DNA of 64,000 nucleotides. It comes from an uncultured Prevotella sp. (GTDB taxonomy: Bacteria; Bacteroidota; Bacteroidia; Bacteroidales; Bacteroidaceae). A program made the translations under genes and the position numbers. The stretch is taken from positions 1 through 64,000 of the forward strand of contig CAMBOI010000010.1 of assembly GCA_945869265.1 (NCBI GenBank), written 5' to 3'. Every line of letters starts with the position of its first letter. Positions within the stretch are counted from its first letter, which is position 1. The notes beneath the pieces are model-generated. The model was given only the letters and a program-made list of their open reading frames with translations. It had not been told where the DNA came from and searched no databases. This document shows positions 53,616 to 63,139 of this stretch, piece after piece.

Positions 53616-54598
53616 TGTCTTATTGCATTTATGAGGATGTTGTTTTCTTCTTTGCTTTGTGCTGCCACACGGAAATGGTGGGGAGTGAGCGTGCGGAAGT
53701 TGGAGGCATCGCGGATGAGGATGCCGTGATTCTTGGCGAGCCAGTCTTTCAGTTCGGCGGCAGTACCTTCATCAAGTTCGCAGAGCATAAAGTTGGTGTC
53801 TGTCGGCATGGCAGATATTCCTTCGATCTCATCAAGAGCATTTCTCAGTCTTTGAGCCTCTGATATATAATCTTCAATATTTCTTATAGCCTTGAAATCA
53901 TTTTCGAGGATAAAATGTCCGGCAGATATTGCAAGGGCATTCACGCTCCACGGGCGCATGCACTTCCTTATTGCCTTGGCAAAGCAGCGGGAGGTGACTA
54001 TATATCCAAGTCGAATACCCGGAATGGCGCATGTCTTGGTCATGGAATGAATCTGTATGATATTGCCAGCATCTACAGTTTGCCTTGCAGTCATCATCTG
54101 GCAAAGCGTGATGTCCTCGTATGACTGGTCGATTATCAATGCATTGTATTCTCGTGCCAACAATAACATCCCACTTGCGTCGATAGCCTCGCCCGTGGGA
54201 TTGTTGGGATTGCAAATCCACACAGCATCAGTGTCCTCGTCGGCATCACCTTGTATGAGCAGACCGGCATTGCGACAGGCATCCTCATATTCCGAAAAAG
54301 TAGGTTGTATTATATGATGATGCGAAATACCGAGATTACGGCAAGCCTCCGCAGCTAGGTATATGGCATCCGTGGCACCATTGGTCACAATGACACATTC
54401 AGCGTCAATGCCCTTCTTCGCGGCAATCTTTGCCTCAAGTGTCAGTGCCTCAGGCTCAGGGTAATTGCATATCTTCCCCATCTCACCTCGCAAGTGTTCC
54501 ACAAGCGGTGTGATGTCAGCATGGGCATATATGTTCGAACTGAAATTTATCCGAATACCCTCGTATCTGTATATGTCGTCTCCGTGACCGGTAATCAT
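53591..54598 (-). CDS. L-threonine-O-3-phosphate decarboxylase-like aminotransferase
   Basis: The 335-residue PLP enzyme has a class I/II aminotransferase fold: VTNGATDAIYLAAEA, ICNPNNPTGE, and the PLP-binding Lys in HSMTKTCAIPGIRLGY. The opening GHGDDIYRYEGIRINFSSN is typical of the CobC/CobD group in cobalamin loci. It makes (R)-1-amino-2-propanol phosphate for the CbiB reaction next door. It lies between cobQ and cbiB in one operon. Histidinol-phosphate aminotransferase is the homologous alternative; context favours cobalamin. Confidence 0.88.
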   Translation of the reverse strand: MITGHGDDIYRYEGIRINFSSNIYAHADITPLVEHLRGEMGKICNYPEPEALTLEAKIAAKKGIDAECVIVTNGATDAIYLAAEACRNLGISHHHIIQPTFSEYEDACRNAGLLIQGDADEDTDAVWICNPNNPTGEAIDASGMLLLAREYNALIIDQSYEDITLCQMMTARQTVDAGNIIQIHSMTKTCAIPGIRLGYIVTSRCFAKAIRKCMRPWSVNALAISAGHFILENDFKAIRNIEDYISEAQRLRNALDEIEGISAMPTDTNFMLCELDEGTAAELKDWLAKNHGILIRDASNFRTLTPHHFRVAAQSKEENNILINAIRQWTSIPHS

Positions 54599-54637
54599 AT
54601 GTTGAAAATTGAATGTTGAAAATTGAAGAATTAAAGT

Positions 54638-56128
54638 TCATTGGCGAGTTAGGATATCATATACTTTTGCCATATCGACGTGCTTTCTGATGTGGTCGGC
54701 AAGACGATTGTAGTGTTGTTCCTTGTATTCTGCAAAATCAAATGACTCAGTGTTCTTTTCGCCAATAAGAAAATCCACCATGGCGGCATTGTCGAGACAA
54801 CCGTGGAGATAGGTGCCCATACAGTGACTGTCGGCAATGCAACCATCGGGAGTGCCGTCGGCCTTGATAGTCAGCGGTTTGTATGTACTTTTATCTATCG
54901 GAGTGGATATGCCTTGATGGATTTCATAGCCTCGCATTTTCACTCCATCCTTGCACATGTCATTACTATTCGTTGCGAGTGTGAATTCCGTCTGGCATGT
55001 GATTTTCTTCTCGCCCATCACTGTGCGCATAGGTAGCAGACCGATGCCTTCGATGTGGATGGCATCGCCTTCCGTTTGTCGTGGGTCGTCGATGCTCATG
55101 CCGAGCATCTGGTATCCTCCGCAGATTCCGAAGATGGTCTTCCCTTGCCTGTGGGCTTCACGGATGGTGTCCGCCACCCCCTCTTCTTTCAAATGGCGCA
55201 AGTCGTCGATGGTAGCCTTGCATCCAGGAAGAATGATGATGTCGGCTCTTAGCAACTGCTCTTTCTCCGTAGTGTAATACACGTTGAGGCGATGGTCTTG
55301 CTCAATGGCATTAAAGTCGGTGAAATTGCTCAGATGTCTTAGTTTCACCACTGCAACATTCACCTTGTTGACCTTGGCATACCTCTGTTTTTTGTCGAGC
55401 ACCACACTGTCCTCATCCTCCACACCGATGTCCTCAAGATAAGGCACCACACCGAGTACTGGTACTTGGCATATCTCCTCAATCATCCGTCGTCCGTCCT
55501 CAAATAGGCGCAGGTCGCCTCGGAACTTGTTGATAATGATACCCTTTATGCGTTGGCGGTCTTCGGGAGTTTGGAGCATTACACTGCCGTAGAGACTTGC
55601 GAATACGCCACCACGGTCGATGTCGCCCACAAGAATCACGTCAGCATCGGCATGCCGTGCCATAGGCATATTCACGATGTCCCTGTCGCGCAGGTTCAGT
55701 TCGGATATGCTTCCCGCTCCCTCCATGACAATAGGCGAAAAGCGTGCAGCCAGTCGGTCGAATGCCTCACAAGCCTCACGTCTGAGCCAGTCCTTGCCCT
55801 CACCGCGGAAGTAGCTGTAGGCATCTCTATTGCCTATTGCAACACCATTGAGCACCACCTGCGACGTGTGGTCCGACTGTGGTTTTAGCAGTATGGGGTT
55901 CATATCCACATGACATGGAATCATTGCCGCCTCGGCCTGTGCAGCCTGCGCCCTTCCTATTTCCAGTCCTTCGGGTGTGGCATACGAGTTGAGAGCCATA
56001 TTCTGAGCCTTGAACGGAGCCGGATGAAATCCGTCCTGCCTGAATATGCGACAGAACGCGGCAGCGATGACGCTTTTTCCCACATCGCTGCCCGTTCCCA
56101 CAAACATTATGTTTCTAATCTTTTTCAT
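54638..56128 (-). CDS. cobQ: cobyric acid synthase
   Basis: The 496-residue amidotransferase has an N-terminal P-loop (VGTGSDVGKS) dethiobiotin-synthetase-like domain (about 1-240) and a C-terminal class I glutaminase-like domain with Cys in FGICGGYQMLG and His in GTYLHGCLDN. It amidates four side chains of adenosyl-cobyrinic acid a,c-diamide. It is the first gene of the minus-strand operon, with a -7 box TAACTTTG just 8 bp before the start codon; a leaderless or very short leader mRNA is possible. Confidence 0.93.
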   Translation of the reverse strand: MKKIRNIMFVGTGSDVGKSVIAAAFCRIFRQDGFHPAPFKAQNMALNSYATPEGLEIGRAQAAQAEAAMIPCHVDMNPILLKPQSDHTSQVVLNGVAIGNRDAYSYFRGEGKDWLRREACEAFDRLAARFSPIVMEGAGSISELNLRDRDIVNMPMARHADADVILVGDIDRGGVFASLYGSVMLQTPEDRQRIKGIIINKFRGDLRLFEDGRRMIEEICQVPVLGVVPYLEDIGVEDEDSVVLDKKQRYAKVNKVNVAVVKLRHLSNFTDFNAIEQDHRLNVYYTTEKEQLLRADIIILPGCKATIDDLRHLKEEGVADTIREAHRQGKTIFGICGGYQMLGMSIDDPRQTEGDAIHIEGIGLLPMRTVMGEKKITCQTEFTLATNSNDMCKDGVKMRGYEIHQGISTPIDKSTYKPLTIKADGTPDGCIADSHCMGTYLHGCLDNAAMVDFLIGEKNTESFDFAEYKEQHYNRLADHIRKHVDMAKVYDILTRQ

Positions 56129-56135
56129 TCGGCTG

Positions 56136-56143
56136 CAAAGTTA
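56136..56143 (-). promoter_or_regulatory. -7 box of the cobQ operon
   Basis: TAACTTTG on the minus strand, 8 bp from the cobQ ATG. It is very close, implying a short leader. Confidence 0.5.
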
Positions 56144-56246
56144 CAATTTTTATTTTAATAACACGCACAAAAGCGACAAGTTTCTGCTAAAATCTTTCGA
56201 ATGAGTTAAAGAATTTGAATTTCTTTCTGATTACGAGGAAAAGATG

Positions 56247-56254
56247 TATCTTTG
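56247..56254 (+). promoter_or_regulatory. -7 box of cbiA
   Basis: TATCTTTG on the plus strand, 22 bp before the chosen cbiA start. It lies inside the open frame that extends upstream, which is why that extension is not taken as coding. Confidence 0.5.
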
Positions 56255-56276
56255 CAAAAACATTGATACGCTTGAT

Positions 56277-57560
56277 ATGAAAAAAGGATTTATGATAGCG
56301 GCTCCCACATCTGGAGCCGGCAAGACAACATTAGCTGTCGGACTGATGGCATTGTTGGCAAGGAATGGGTATAATGTGCAGCCGTTCAAGTGCGGTCCAG
56401 ATTATATCGACACAATGTTTCACGGATTGGTGTGCGGCAGACCATCAGTAAACCTTGACCTGTTCATGGCTACTTGTGAGCATGTCAGAGAACTTTATCG
56501 TCATTATTCGGCAGATGCCGACATCACTGTTGTCGAGGGAATGATGGGTATGTATGACGGATATGAAAGACATAAGGGTAGTCCGGCAGAAATAGCAACA
56601 ACACTGGGTTTGCCAATAGTGCTTGTTGTGGATGCAAGTCATACGGGCTTTTCCATAGCCCCCCTGCTTTATGGATTCAAGCATTTTAGTGAGAAAGTGA
56701 ATGTTATAGGTGTTATATATAATAAGGTAGGGTCGGAAAAGCACAAGCTACTACTTCACGAAGCATGCGAACAAGTAGGATTGGAATGTTTTGGTTATAT
56801 TCCAAAGCGTAATGAGGCTGTTAATGGTGAGAGATATCTTGGACTGGACTTCAGCAGTAAGGTAGATGTATCAGTATTGGCAGATATGGTGGAAGATAAT
56901 GTGGATTGGAGGAGGCTCATAAAGAGATGTGAAAGTGTGGATATGGCTATAGATGATATTGAAGAGCATGTTGGCAGTGAAAAGATTCTTGTTGCACGTA
57001 ATGCGGAGTCATTCTCTTTTTTATATCAAGAGCATATTGACATATTAAAGAGTATGGGTTCCGTGGAATATTTCGACCCCGAGCAAAATATGGAGATACC
57101 ACAGGACACGACATTGCTGTATCTTCCTGGAGGCTATCCCGAAAAACATCTGGATAGCCTGCAAAGTGCGGAAAGATGCAGACGGTCTATTAGGGAATAT
57201 GCAGAACGGGGAGGACGTATCATAGCTGAATGTGGTGGTATGATGTACCTTTGCGAGAGTATCCTTTCGGATGATGGTGAAGCGGAGATGTGCGGAGTGT
57301 TACCATATAAAATAACAGCTAAAAAGGCTGATCGCAAACTGTCATTGGGTTATCGACGTGTAGTGATGGACGGCAAGGAATGGCGGGGGCATGAGTTTCA
57401 TTATACCCAGTTTGTCGAACCCAAACCCCATTCGGCAGCTCTTGTATATGATGCCCGTGGAAATATCGTTGACTCGCCAGTGATAAGGCAAGGCAATGTC
57501 ATGGCAAGCTACACCCATTTATATTGGGGAAATGAAAAAAATAATCTTTTTATTTGGTAG
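56277..57560 (+). CDS. cbiA: cobyrinic acid a,c-diamide synthase
   Basis: The 427-residue enzyme has a P-loop APTSGAGKTTLAVGLMALL, the phrase KCGPDYIDTMFH, VEGMMGMYDG, and a C-terminal glutaminase domain with Cys in IAECGGMMYLCE. It amidates the a and c side chains of cobyrinic acid. I use the ATG at 56277 (MKKGFMIA) because the upstream in-frame ATG at 56244 precedes the -7 box. It stands alone on the plus strand, divergent from cobQ. The promoter of the next operon overlaps its last codons. Confidence 0.93.
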   Translation: MKKGFMIAAPTSGAGKTTLAVGLMALLARNGYNVQPFKCGPDYIDTMFHGLVCGRPSVNLDLFMATCEHVRELYRHYSADADITVVEGMMGMYDGYERHKGSPAEIATTLGLPIVLVVDASHTGFSIAPLLYGFKHFSEKVNVIGVIYNKVGSEKHKLLLHEACEQVGLECFGYIPKRNEAVNGERYLGLDFSSKVDVSVLADMVEDNVDWRRLIKRCESVDMAIDDIEEHVGSEKILVARNAESFSFLYQEHIDILKSMGSVEYFDPEQNMEIPQDTTLLYLPGGYPEKHLDSLQSAERCRRSIREYAERGGRIIAECGGMMYLCESILSDDGEAEMCGVLPYKITAKKADRKLSLGYRRVVMDGKEWRGHEFHYTQFVEPKPHSAALVYDARGNIVDSPVIRQGNVMASYTHLYWGNEKNNLFIW

Positions 57561-57584
57561 TATCAAAATAAAATACTACCTTTG
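57553..57584 (+). promoter_or_regulatory. promoter of the second B12 operon
   Basis: TTTG (57553-57556), 20 nt, TACCTTTG (57577-57584). The -33 element lies across the cbiA stop codon. Confidence 0.65.
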
Positions 57585-57594
57585 CACCCGAAAT

Positions 57595-57768
57595 TGAAGG
57601 CAATCGGCGGCAGATGCCGTCCGACGTAAGGGAATCCGAGTGAAAGACCGGAGCTGTTCCTGCAGCTGTAATCCCCCGAAGATAAAGCCTGTCAGTATAA
57701 CGCCACTGCACCGATGGTGTGGGAAGGTATGACAGACTGGGGAAAGCCAGAAGACCTGCCTCAAATGC
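57595..57768 (+). promoter_or_regulatory. cobalamin riboswitch 2
   Basis: In order on the plus strand: AAGGGAATCCGAGTGAAAGA, GAGCTGTTCCTGCAGCTGTAATCCCC, the B12 box CGCCACTG, and the closing GGGGAAAGCCAGAAGACCTGCC. About 85 nt of possible expression platform follow, with further inverted sequences (CGGCATACGCCAAGATTTGGCA), before the TonB receptor start. Confidence 0.93.
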
Positions 57769-57853
57769 TATAACCTCGGCATACGCCAAGATTTGGCATC
57801 GCGCCCTCAGGAATAAGGGTAGGCGAAATCAACATTTTTTTTATTTTATTGGT

Positions 57854-59989
57854 ATGAATAACAGAGTTGTTGTGGGCTTACTGGCTTTTGCCGGTTCGTG
57901 CCCGCTTGCTTTGGCGCAACATACTATCGAGAGCAAAGAGAAATTGCAGGAGGTAGTGGTGACAGGTACTGGTACGCAGCACCTACTGAAAGATGCGCCC
58001 GTACAGACGGAGGTTATCAGCCGTCAGGCATTGAAGAATTTCGCAGGACGTTCTATTGAAGATATCCTGTCGCAACTGTCGTCGTCGTTTGACTTCGAGC
58101 AGGGAGACATGGGTTCGCAAATGCAGATGAACGGATTGGGAAATTCGTATATCCTTATTCTCATCGACGGGAAAAGGATACATGGCGATGTGGGAGGAGA
58201 GAACGACCTCGGACTTATAGACCCAAACAATATCGAACGAATAGAGATTGTAAAGGGAGCCTCGTCGGCACTTTATGGTAGTGACGCCATTGCAGGAGTG
58301 ATAAATATCATAACGCGAAAGCATGACGAAGGACTGATGGTGGAGAACAAAACCAGATATGGCACACATAACGATGTGCGTCAGCATAATGGTGTGGCAG
58401 TGAGATGGGGCAAGATAAGTTCATATACCAATTTCCAGATGCAGCATAACGATGGTTGGCAGAACACAGCCACTGAATATACACCATCATCAGCTGCCCC
58501 CGTCACCGACTCCAAGAGTAAGACAGCCAATGAGTTTACCAATTGGCAGATAGCCGAGCGACTTGCTTGGAATCCCACTAAGGCGATGGAATTGTATGCC
58601 GAAGGTTCGTGGTATCAGAAAGGTATATACCGCGAGAGTGGCAAGTATCCAAAGTATGACGTATATAATTACGACCTGAAATACAAGAATGCAGCTGCAA
58701 CAGCAGGAATGAAGTGGACAACAGGTAGGGGCGACCTTGTTACAGCGGATATCAGTTGGAACAAGCATGCCTATTATCATGCCTTTACATCAACAACCCT
58801 TGCCGAGGGATTTGACGAAAAAGGAAATTTCATTCTCGACTATCCCTATTTTGCAGGTCAGAAACTGCTGATGAGCAATCAGGAGCGCACAATGCTGAAT
58901 GTGAAGGGTGTGTTTGCCCTTACCAACACCAATAAGCTCAGTGCTGGACTCGAGGCGAGATACGATTATCTCGAAGCGCCGGCAAGTATTAAGGGACAGA
59001 CGGCAAGCGACAATACCGAGGCTATATATTTGCAGGATGAGCTGCAACTAATAAAAATGTTGCATATAACGGCAGGATTGCGCCTCAACCGCAACGAGAG
59101 TTTCGGTTGGCGACTGACCCCAAAACTCTCGGCAATGCTTAAGGTAAGAGACTTACGTATAAGGGCATCGTGGAGCCAAGGTTTCAAGACACCTACATTG
59201 AAGGAACTCAACTACCAATATGCCCGCGATATGAATGGCATGATTCTCTTTCTCGGCAATCCGAATCTCAAACCTCAGACATCCAACTATTTCTCGCTCA
59301 ATGCAGAATATACCATAGGTCATTTCAATATATCCGCAACGGGGTATTATAATAAATTGGGCGACATGATAACTCTCGTAACCATCCCTAATTCAGAAGC
59401 TCCCGACGTATATCGTGAGCAATATGGCGAGATGTTGAGTAAAGTGCGTAGATATATGAATATGGACAATGCGAAGACCTTTGGAGCCGACGTGACATTG
59501 AGATACACCACCGACAATCTGTCCTTGGGAGCAGGATACAGTTATCTTGACACCGATGCCAACATTTTCGATACCACCCACGACAAGATGATTAATGTGG
59601 TAATTGACGGTATGGCACACCATAAGGGTAACATCTTTGCCACATGGAACCACAATATATCACCGTCATACAATCTTGGCATTGGACTTTATGGCAAATT
59701 CTCGACAAAAAGATACTATCAGACCAATGGTGACGGCAAGGGCTATCAGATATGGCGACTGACTACGACACACGATATTGGGAAGTCGCATGGAATGGCA
59801 TATAGGATAGAGGCTGGCATAGATAACATCTTTAACTATGTTGACCGTACTCCCCACGGACTTCATCTTGGCACCAATACATCAGGCACTACACTGTTTG
59901 CCTCGCTTACAATAAGATTTTCACAGGGAAAGAAGATAAACAACATTATTAATAAAAATAAAAATTATAAAGACAATGAAGAAGATTAA
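57854..59989 (+). CDS. TonB-dependent receptor (B12 riboswitch regulated)
   Basis: The 711-residue outer-membrane receptor has a signal ending near LALAQ, a TonB-box region ending LQEVVVTGTGT, a plug with GLGNSYILILIDGKRIHGD and VKGASSALYGSDAIAGVINII, and a large barrel. The start is ATG 57854 (MNNRVVVG); upstream codons are riboswitch. The barrel appears to end at LFASLTIRF, but the frame continues for about 21 polar residues that overlap the next gene by 14 bp. Cargo is a corrinoid, porphyrin-like precursor or cobalt complex; the neighbouring chelatase leaves this open. Confidence 0.88.
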   Translation: MNNRVVVGLLAFAGSCPLALAQHTIESKEKLQEVVVTGTGTQHLLKDAPVQTEVISRQALKNFAGRSIEDILSQLSSSFDFEQGDMGSQMQMNGLGNSYILILIDGKRIHGDVGGENDLGLIDPNNIERIEIVKGASSALYGSDAIAGVINIITRKHDEGLMVENKTRYGTHNDVRQHNGVAVRWGKISSYTNFQMQHNDGWQNTATEYTPSSAAPVTDSKSKTANEFTNWQIAERLAWNPTKAMELYAEGSWYQKGIYRESGKYPKYDVYNYDLKYKNAAATAGMKWTTGRGDLVTADISWNKHAYYHAFTSTTLAEGFDEKGNFILDYPYFAGQKLLMSNQERTMLNVKGVFALTNTNKLSAGLEARYDYLEAPASIKGQTASDNTEAIYLQDELQLIKMLHITAGLRLNRNESFGWRLTPKLSAMLKVRDLRIRASWSQGFKTPTLKELNYQYARDMNGMILFLGNPNLKPQTSNYFSLNAEYTIGHFNISATGYYNKLGDMITLVTIPNSEAPDVYREQYGEMLSKVRRYMNMDNAKTFGADVTLRYTTDNLSLGAGYSYLDTDANIFDTTHDKMINVVIDGMAHHKGNIFATWNHNISPSYNLGIGLYGKFSTKRYYQTNGDGKGYQIWRLTTTHDIGKSHGMAYRIEAGIDNIFNYVDRTPHGLHLGTNTSGTTLFASLTIRFSQGKKINNIINKNKNYKDNEED

Positions 59990-61073
59990 GTTTTTTGCAA
60001 TGTTGATTGCAGCCGCAATGATGAGTATATCATTTACGGCATGTAGTGACGATGACGACAACAGTGGTAGTATTTCAAACACAGAGCGTTATCAGCAAGA
60101 AGTGGATGCCACCGTTAAGGCACAGAAGCAGAACACCAAGGCAATCCTGCTCGTTGCGTTTGGTTCCACATGGCAACAGGCCTACGATGCCTTCGATCTC
60201 ACCGTGAGCGAATATAAGAAGGAATTCCCTGGCTACGACGTGTATCTCTCCTTCTCGTCTGCCATCTGTATCAACCGTGCCATGGCAGCCGAAAACACCG
60301 ACGCACGTTCTTTTTATGAGCCTAAATACTGGCTCGAAGCTTTCGGCCGTGTAAAGTATGATGAGATTATCGTTCAGTCGATGCAGGTGATACCTGGCGA
60401 GGAATACACTCGCGTTATCAATGCCATGAAGGACTTCGCCAATAATTCCAACGGCGACCTCGATGACGACTATCTTGCCAATATGACCCTCAAGCTCGGC
60501 TATCCCCTGTTGGCTGAATATCCTGCCGACGTGAACGCCCTGGCAAAGGTGATTGACACCAACTTCTCCAGCTATGCCCAAAAGGGAGCTATGCTGCTGA
60601 TGGGACATGGAAATCCCGATACCTACGACACCTACAAGGCAAATGTGCGCTATACCCAATTGGAGGAAGCCTTGCAGGCTATCAATCCCAACTATTATGT
60701 AGGAACAGTAGATATGAAGGAGAACTTCAAGACCCACGTATATGAGCGTATGCAGGCTAATGGTCTTACCTCAGGTAATGTTTATTGTGCCCCGTTGATG
60801 TCAATTGCGGGTGATCATGCCCACAATGACATGGCAGGAGACGATGATGCTTGGGACAACGGATATGAGTATAATGACGAGGGTGAGGTGGAAGACACAA
60901 GTTGGAAGAATTATTTCCAACACATGGGCTACACAATAGACGCCAACAGCTATACCGACACCAACGGAACAGTGAAGGGTCTATTGGAGTTTGCCAATGT
61001 GCGTGCGCTCTATAAGGCACATACAAGAAATGCCGAGACTGTGGATTACTATCACTCGAAGAATCCGGAATGA
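59976..61073 (+). CDS. cbiK: exported CbiK-type cobaltochelatase lipoprotein
   Basis: The 365-residue protein is a CbiK-family chelatase (about 50-350) with the metal-site histidines visible as H211 in LLMGHGNPD and H281/H283 in SIAGDHAHNDMAG. Unlike cytoplasmic CbiK it has a lipoprotein signal (FTAC, Cys23) followed by the acidic SDDDDN, a probable surface-export signal. The family inserts Co2+ into sirohydrochlorin; an envelope-located form could load or strip metal from tetrapyrroles outside the cytoplasm. It overlaps both flanking TonB-receptor genes (14 bp before, 4 bp after), so the three are tightly coupled. Confidence 0.88.
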   Translation: MKKIKFFAMLIAAAMMSISFTACSDDDDNSGSISNTERYQQEVDATVKAQKQNTKAILLVAFGSTWQQAYDAFDLTVSEYKKEFPGYDVYLSFSSAICINRAMAAENTDARSFYEPKYWLEAFGRVKYDEIIVQSMQVIPGEEYTRVINAMKDFANNSNGDLDDDYLANMTLKLGYPLLAEYPADVNALAKVIDTNFSSYAQKGAMLLMGHGNPDTYDTYKANVRYTQLEEALQAINPNYYVGTVDMKENFKTHVYERMQANGLTSGNVYCAPLMSIAGDHAHNDMAGDDDAWDNGYEYNDEGEVEDTSWKNYFQHMGYTIDANSYTDTNGTVKGLLEFANVRALYKAHTRNAETVDYYHSKNPE

Positions 61074-63139
61074 TGGAAATATTGAAAAAGAATAGTTTTA
61101 TTTGGATAATTGCTGTCGCCATGCCGTTGACTGCTCAGGCGCAGATACATAAAAAAGGCGACACGACAAATGTTTATAAGACAATGAGCCTCAATCCCGT
61201 CGTAGTGACGGGATCGGGGCATCATCAGCGTTTGGGAACTGCAGTGACTCCAGTACACGTAATCACGGCTAAGGAAATAAGTGAACAGGGTATATCAACT
61301 TTTGCTGATGCCCTTACACGCACAATGCCTCAGATTTCAATGGCCCCCAATTCGATGGGTTCGCAGTTGAGGCTCAACGGGTTGGGCGGCAAGTATATAC
61401 TTGTGCTCATCAACGGAAGAAAACTGAGCGGAGAGATATCCAACAATGCCGACCTGCAGCGCATCAATATGTCGAGAGTGAAACGAATAGAGGTGCTCGA
61501 CGGGGCTGCCAGTTCGCTCTATGGTAGCGATGCTATCGCCGGAGTTATTAATATTATCACCGAACAGCCTACGAGTGAACTTGTAAGCGTCACTTCAGAC
61601 ACGAGGGTTAGTGGAGAGGGCCAGTTGACGGAGAGTGTAAACCTTGACATCTTCTCCAACGGCTTCGGTTCATACACCTCGTTCAGTCATGACCGTGCCG
61701 ACAGTTATCGAGTGAACGACTATGAATATGTTAGCGGTGAGGAAGGCGAGACGCAACGCTCCATCTCCCCATTGTTCACAGGCTATCGTAGCAATATATT
61801 CGGTCAGAAGTTCACATGGCAACCCATAAAGAGGCTTGCTCTGAATGCTGGACTTGAATACAGCAGAAAGATAACCGACCGTCCTAACACCAATCCAGAT
61901 GTCAGTGGTGGTCTTGACTATGAGATGCGCTACAAGTCTTTGCGCTGGAATCTCGGCGGTATATACAAGTTTACCAATCGCAACTCATTACAGGCAGATT
62001 TTACCGTTGATCGCTACCGCTATGGTAAGGAATATGATGTGGAGACATCCACATACAAAGTGGGCGACTATATCCAGTCGAAAAAACAGCGAATGATGGA
62101 AGGAGAACTGAAGGCTGTGTTAGGATTAACAGAAAAATCCACAACAATCTTCGGTGCCGACTGGCGTCAGGATAATCTCGTCACCTCAACAGGTAATATC
62201 GACGCAAGTGTATATACCCTTGCGGGATATGCCCAGCACGAGATGCTTCTTGCGCAAGGATTGAAAGCTATGCTTGGCGTGAGATACACCTATCATCGTG
62301 AGTTCGGCAGTCATCTTACGCCTAAGGTGGCAATGATGTATTCAGTGGGAAACATTAATGTTAGGGCAACATACAGTAATGGATTCCGTGCACCGGGAAT
62401 GGACGAGCTTTATTATCGCTATTTCTCTGTCAACAGGGGCAAGGCGCAAGTGTCGTTCGGCAATAAAGACCTCAATCCCGAGAAGAGCCACTACGTGTCG
62501 CTCAGTGCAGAATACCGTGGCGACCGCTTTGCCGTTTCGGTTATGGGCTACATGAACTTCATCAACGACATGATAGTCAAGGACAACATACAGCTCGATG
62601 ATGAATCAAGGAAGATGCTCATGGCAGAGTTTCCCGAGATGACCGATGCCCAGGCGCAGTCTATGTCCACATACGCCAACTATGTCAACAGTGACAAGGG
62701 AGAGGTGAAGGGAGTACAAGTGAATGTGAATGCCAACCCCATTGACGGTCTTAATCTCAACGTCAACTATGCATACACGTATGCAAAATCGAAGACAGGA
62801 GACGAATGGTCACTTCTCGACCGTAGCATCAAAAACACGCTTACCATGTCGGTGGCCTATTCCCATGCATGGGGCAAATATCGACTTGTGGCTGACCTCA
62901 ACTGTCGTATGCAATCAAAGACATATTACTCTGCCTACAACGATGCACCGGGATATGGAGTGTGGAATTTCAACACCTCCCATGTGTTCAACGTCAACCG
63001 TAGGATAGTCATAGAACCAAAGCTCGGAATAGACAATATATTCAATAAGGTAGATAACCGTATCGACAGTTCGAAGACATCATACGCGTTGTATTCTCCC
63101 GGTAGAATGTTGGTTGCCGGATTAAAGATTAAGATATGA
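61070..63139 (+). CDS. second TonB-dependent receptor of the CbiK operon
   Basis: The 689-residue outer-membrane receptor has a signal ending near TAQAQ, a plug with GLGGKYILVLINGRKLSGE and LDGAASSLYGSDAIAGVINII, and a barrel ending in VAGLKIKI. Its plug is clearly related to that of the receptor at 57854 and less so to btuB at 49083. Start and stop both overlap neighbours by ATGA, so cbiK, this gene and cobJ are translationally coupled. ATG 61073 is an equally possible start. It probably imports a corrinoid or related tetrapyrrole. Confidence 0.87.
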   Translation: MMEILKKNSFIWIIAVAMPLTAQAQIHKKGDTTNVYKTMSLNPVVVTGSGHHQRLGTAVTPVHVITAKEISEQGISTFADALTRTMPQISMAPNSMGSQLRLNGLGGKYILVLINGRKLSGEISNNADLQRINMSRVKRIEVLDGAASSLYGSDAIAGVINIITEQPTSELVSVTSDTRVSGEGQLTESVNLDIFSNGFGSYTSFSHDRADSYRVNDYEYVSGEEGETQRSISPLFTGYRSNIFGQKFTWQPIKRLALNAGLEYSRKITDRPNTNPDVSGGLDYEMRYKSLRWNLGGIYKFTNRNSLQADFTVDRYRYGKEYDVETSTYKVGDYIQSKKQRMMEGELKAVLGLTEKSTTIFGADWRQDNLVTSTGNIDASVYTLAGYAQHEMLLAQGLKAMLGVRYTYHREFGSHLTPKVAMMYSVGNINVRATYSNGFRAPGMDELYYRYFSVNRGKAQVSFGNKDLNPEKSHYVSLSAEYRGDRFAVSVMGYMNFINDMIVKDNIQLDDESRKMLMAEFPEMTDAQAQSMSTYANYVNSDKGEVKGVQVNVNANPIDGLNLNVNYAYTYAKSKTGDEWSLLDRSIKNTLTMSVAYSHAWGKYRLVADLNCRMQSKTYYSAYNDAPGYGVWNFNTSHVFNVNRRIVIEPKLGIDNIFNKVDNRIDSSKTSYALYSPGRMLVAGLKIKI

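Noticed and set aside
56244..56276. ATG 11 codons upstream of the chosen cbiA start
   Set aside because: It lies before and across the -7 box TATCTTTG, so it should not be in the mRNA.
57719..57853. 45-codon N-terminal extension of the second TonB receptor
   Set aside because: It overlaps the 3' half of riboswitch 2; the signal peptide begins at 57854.
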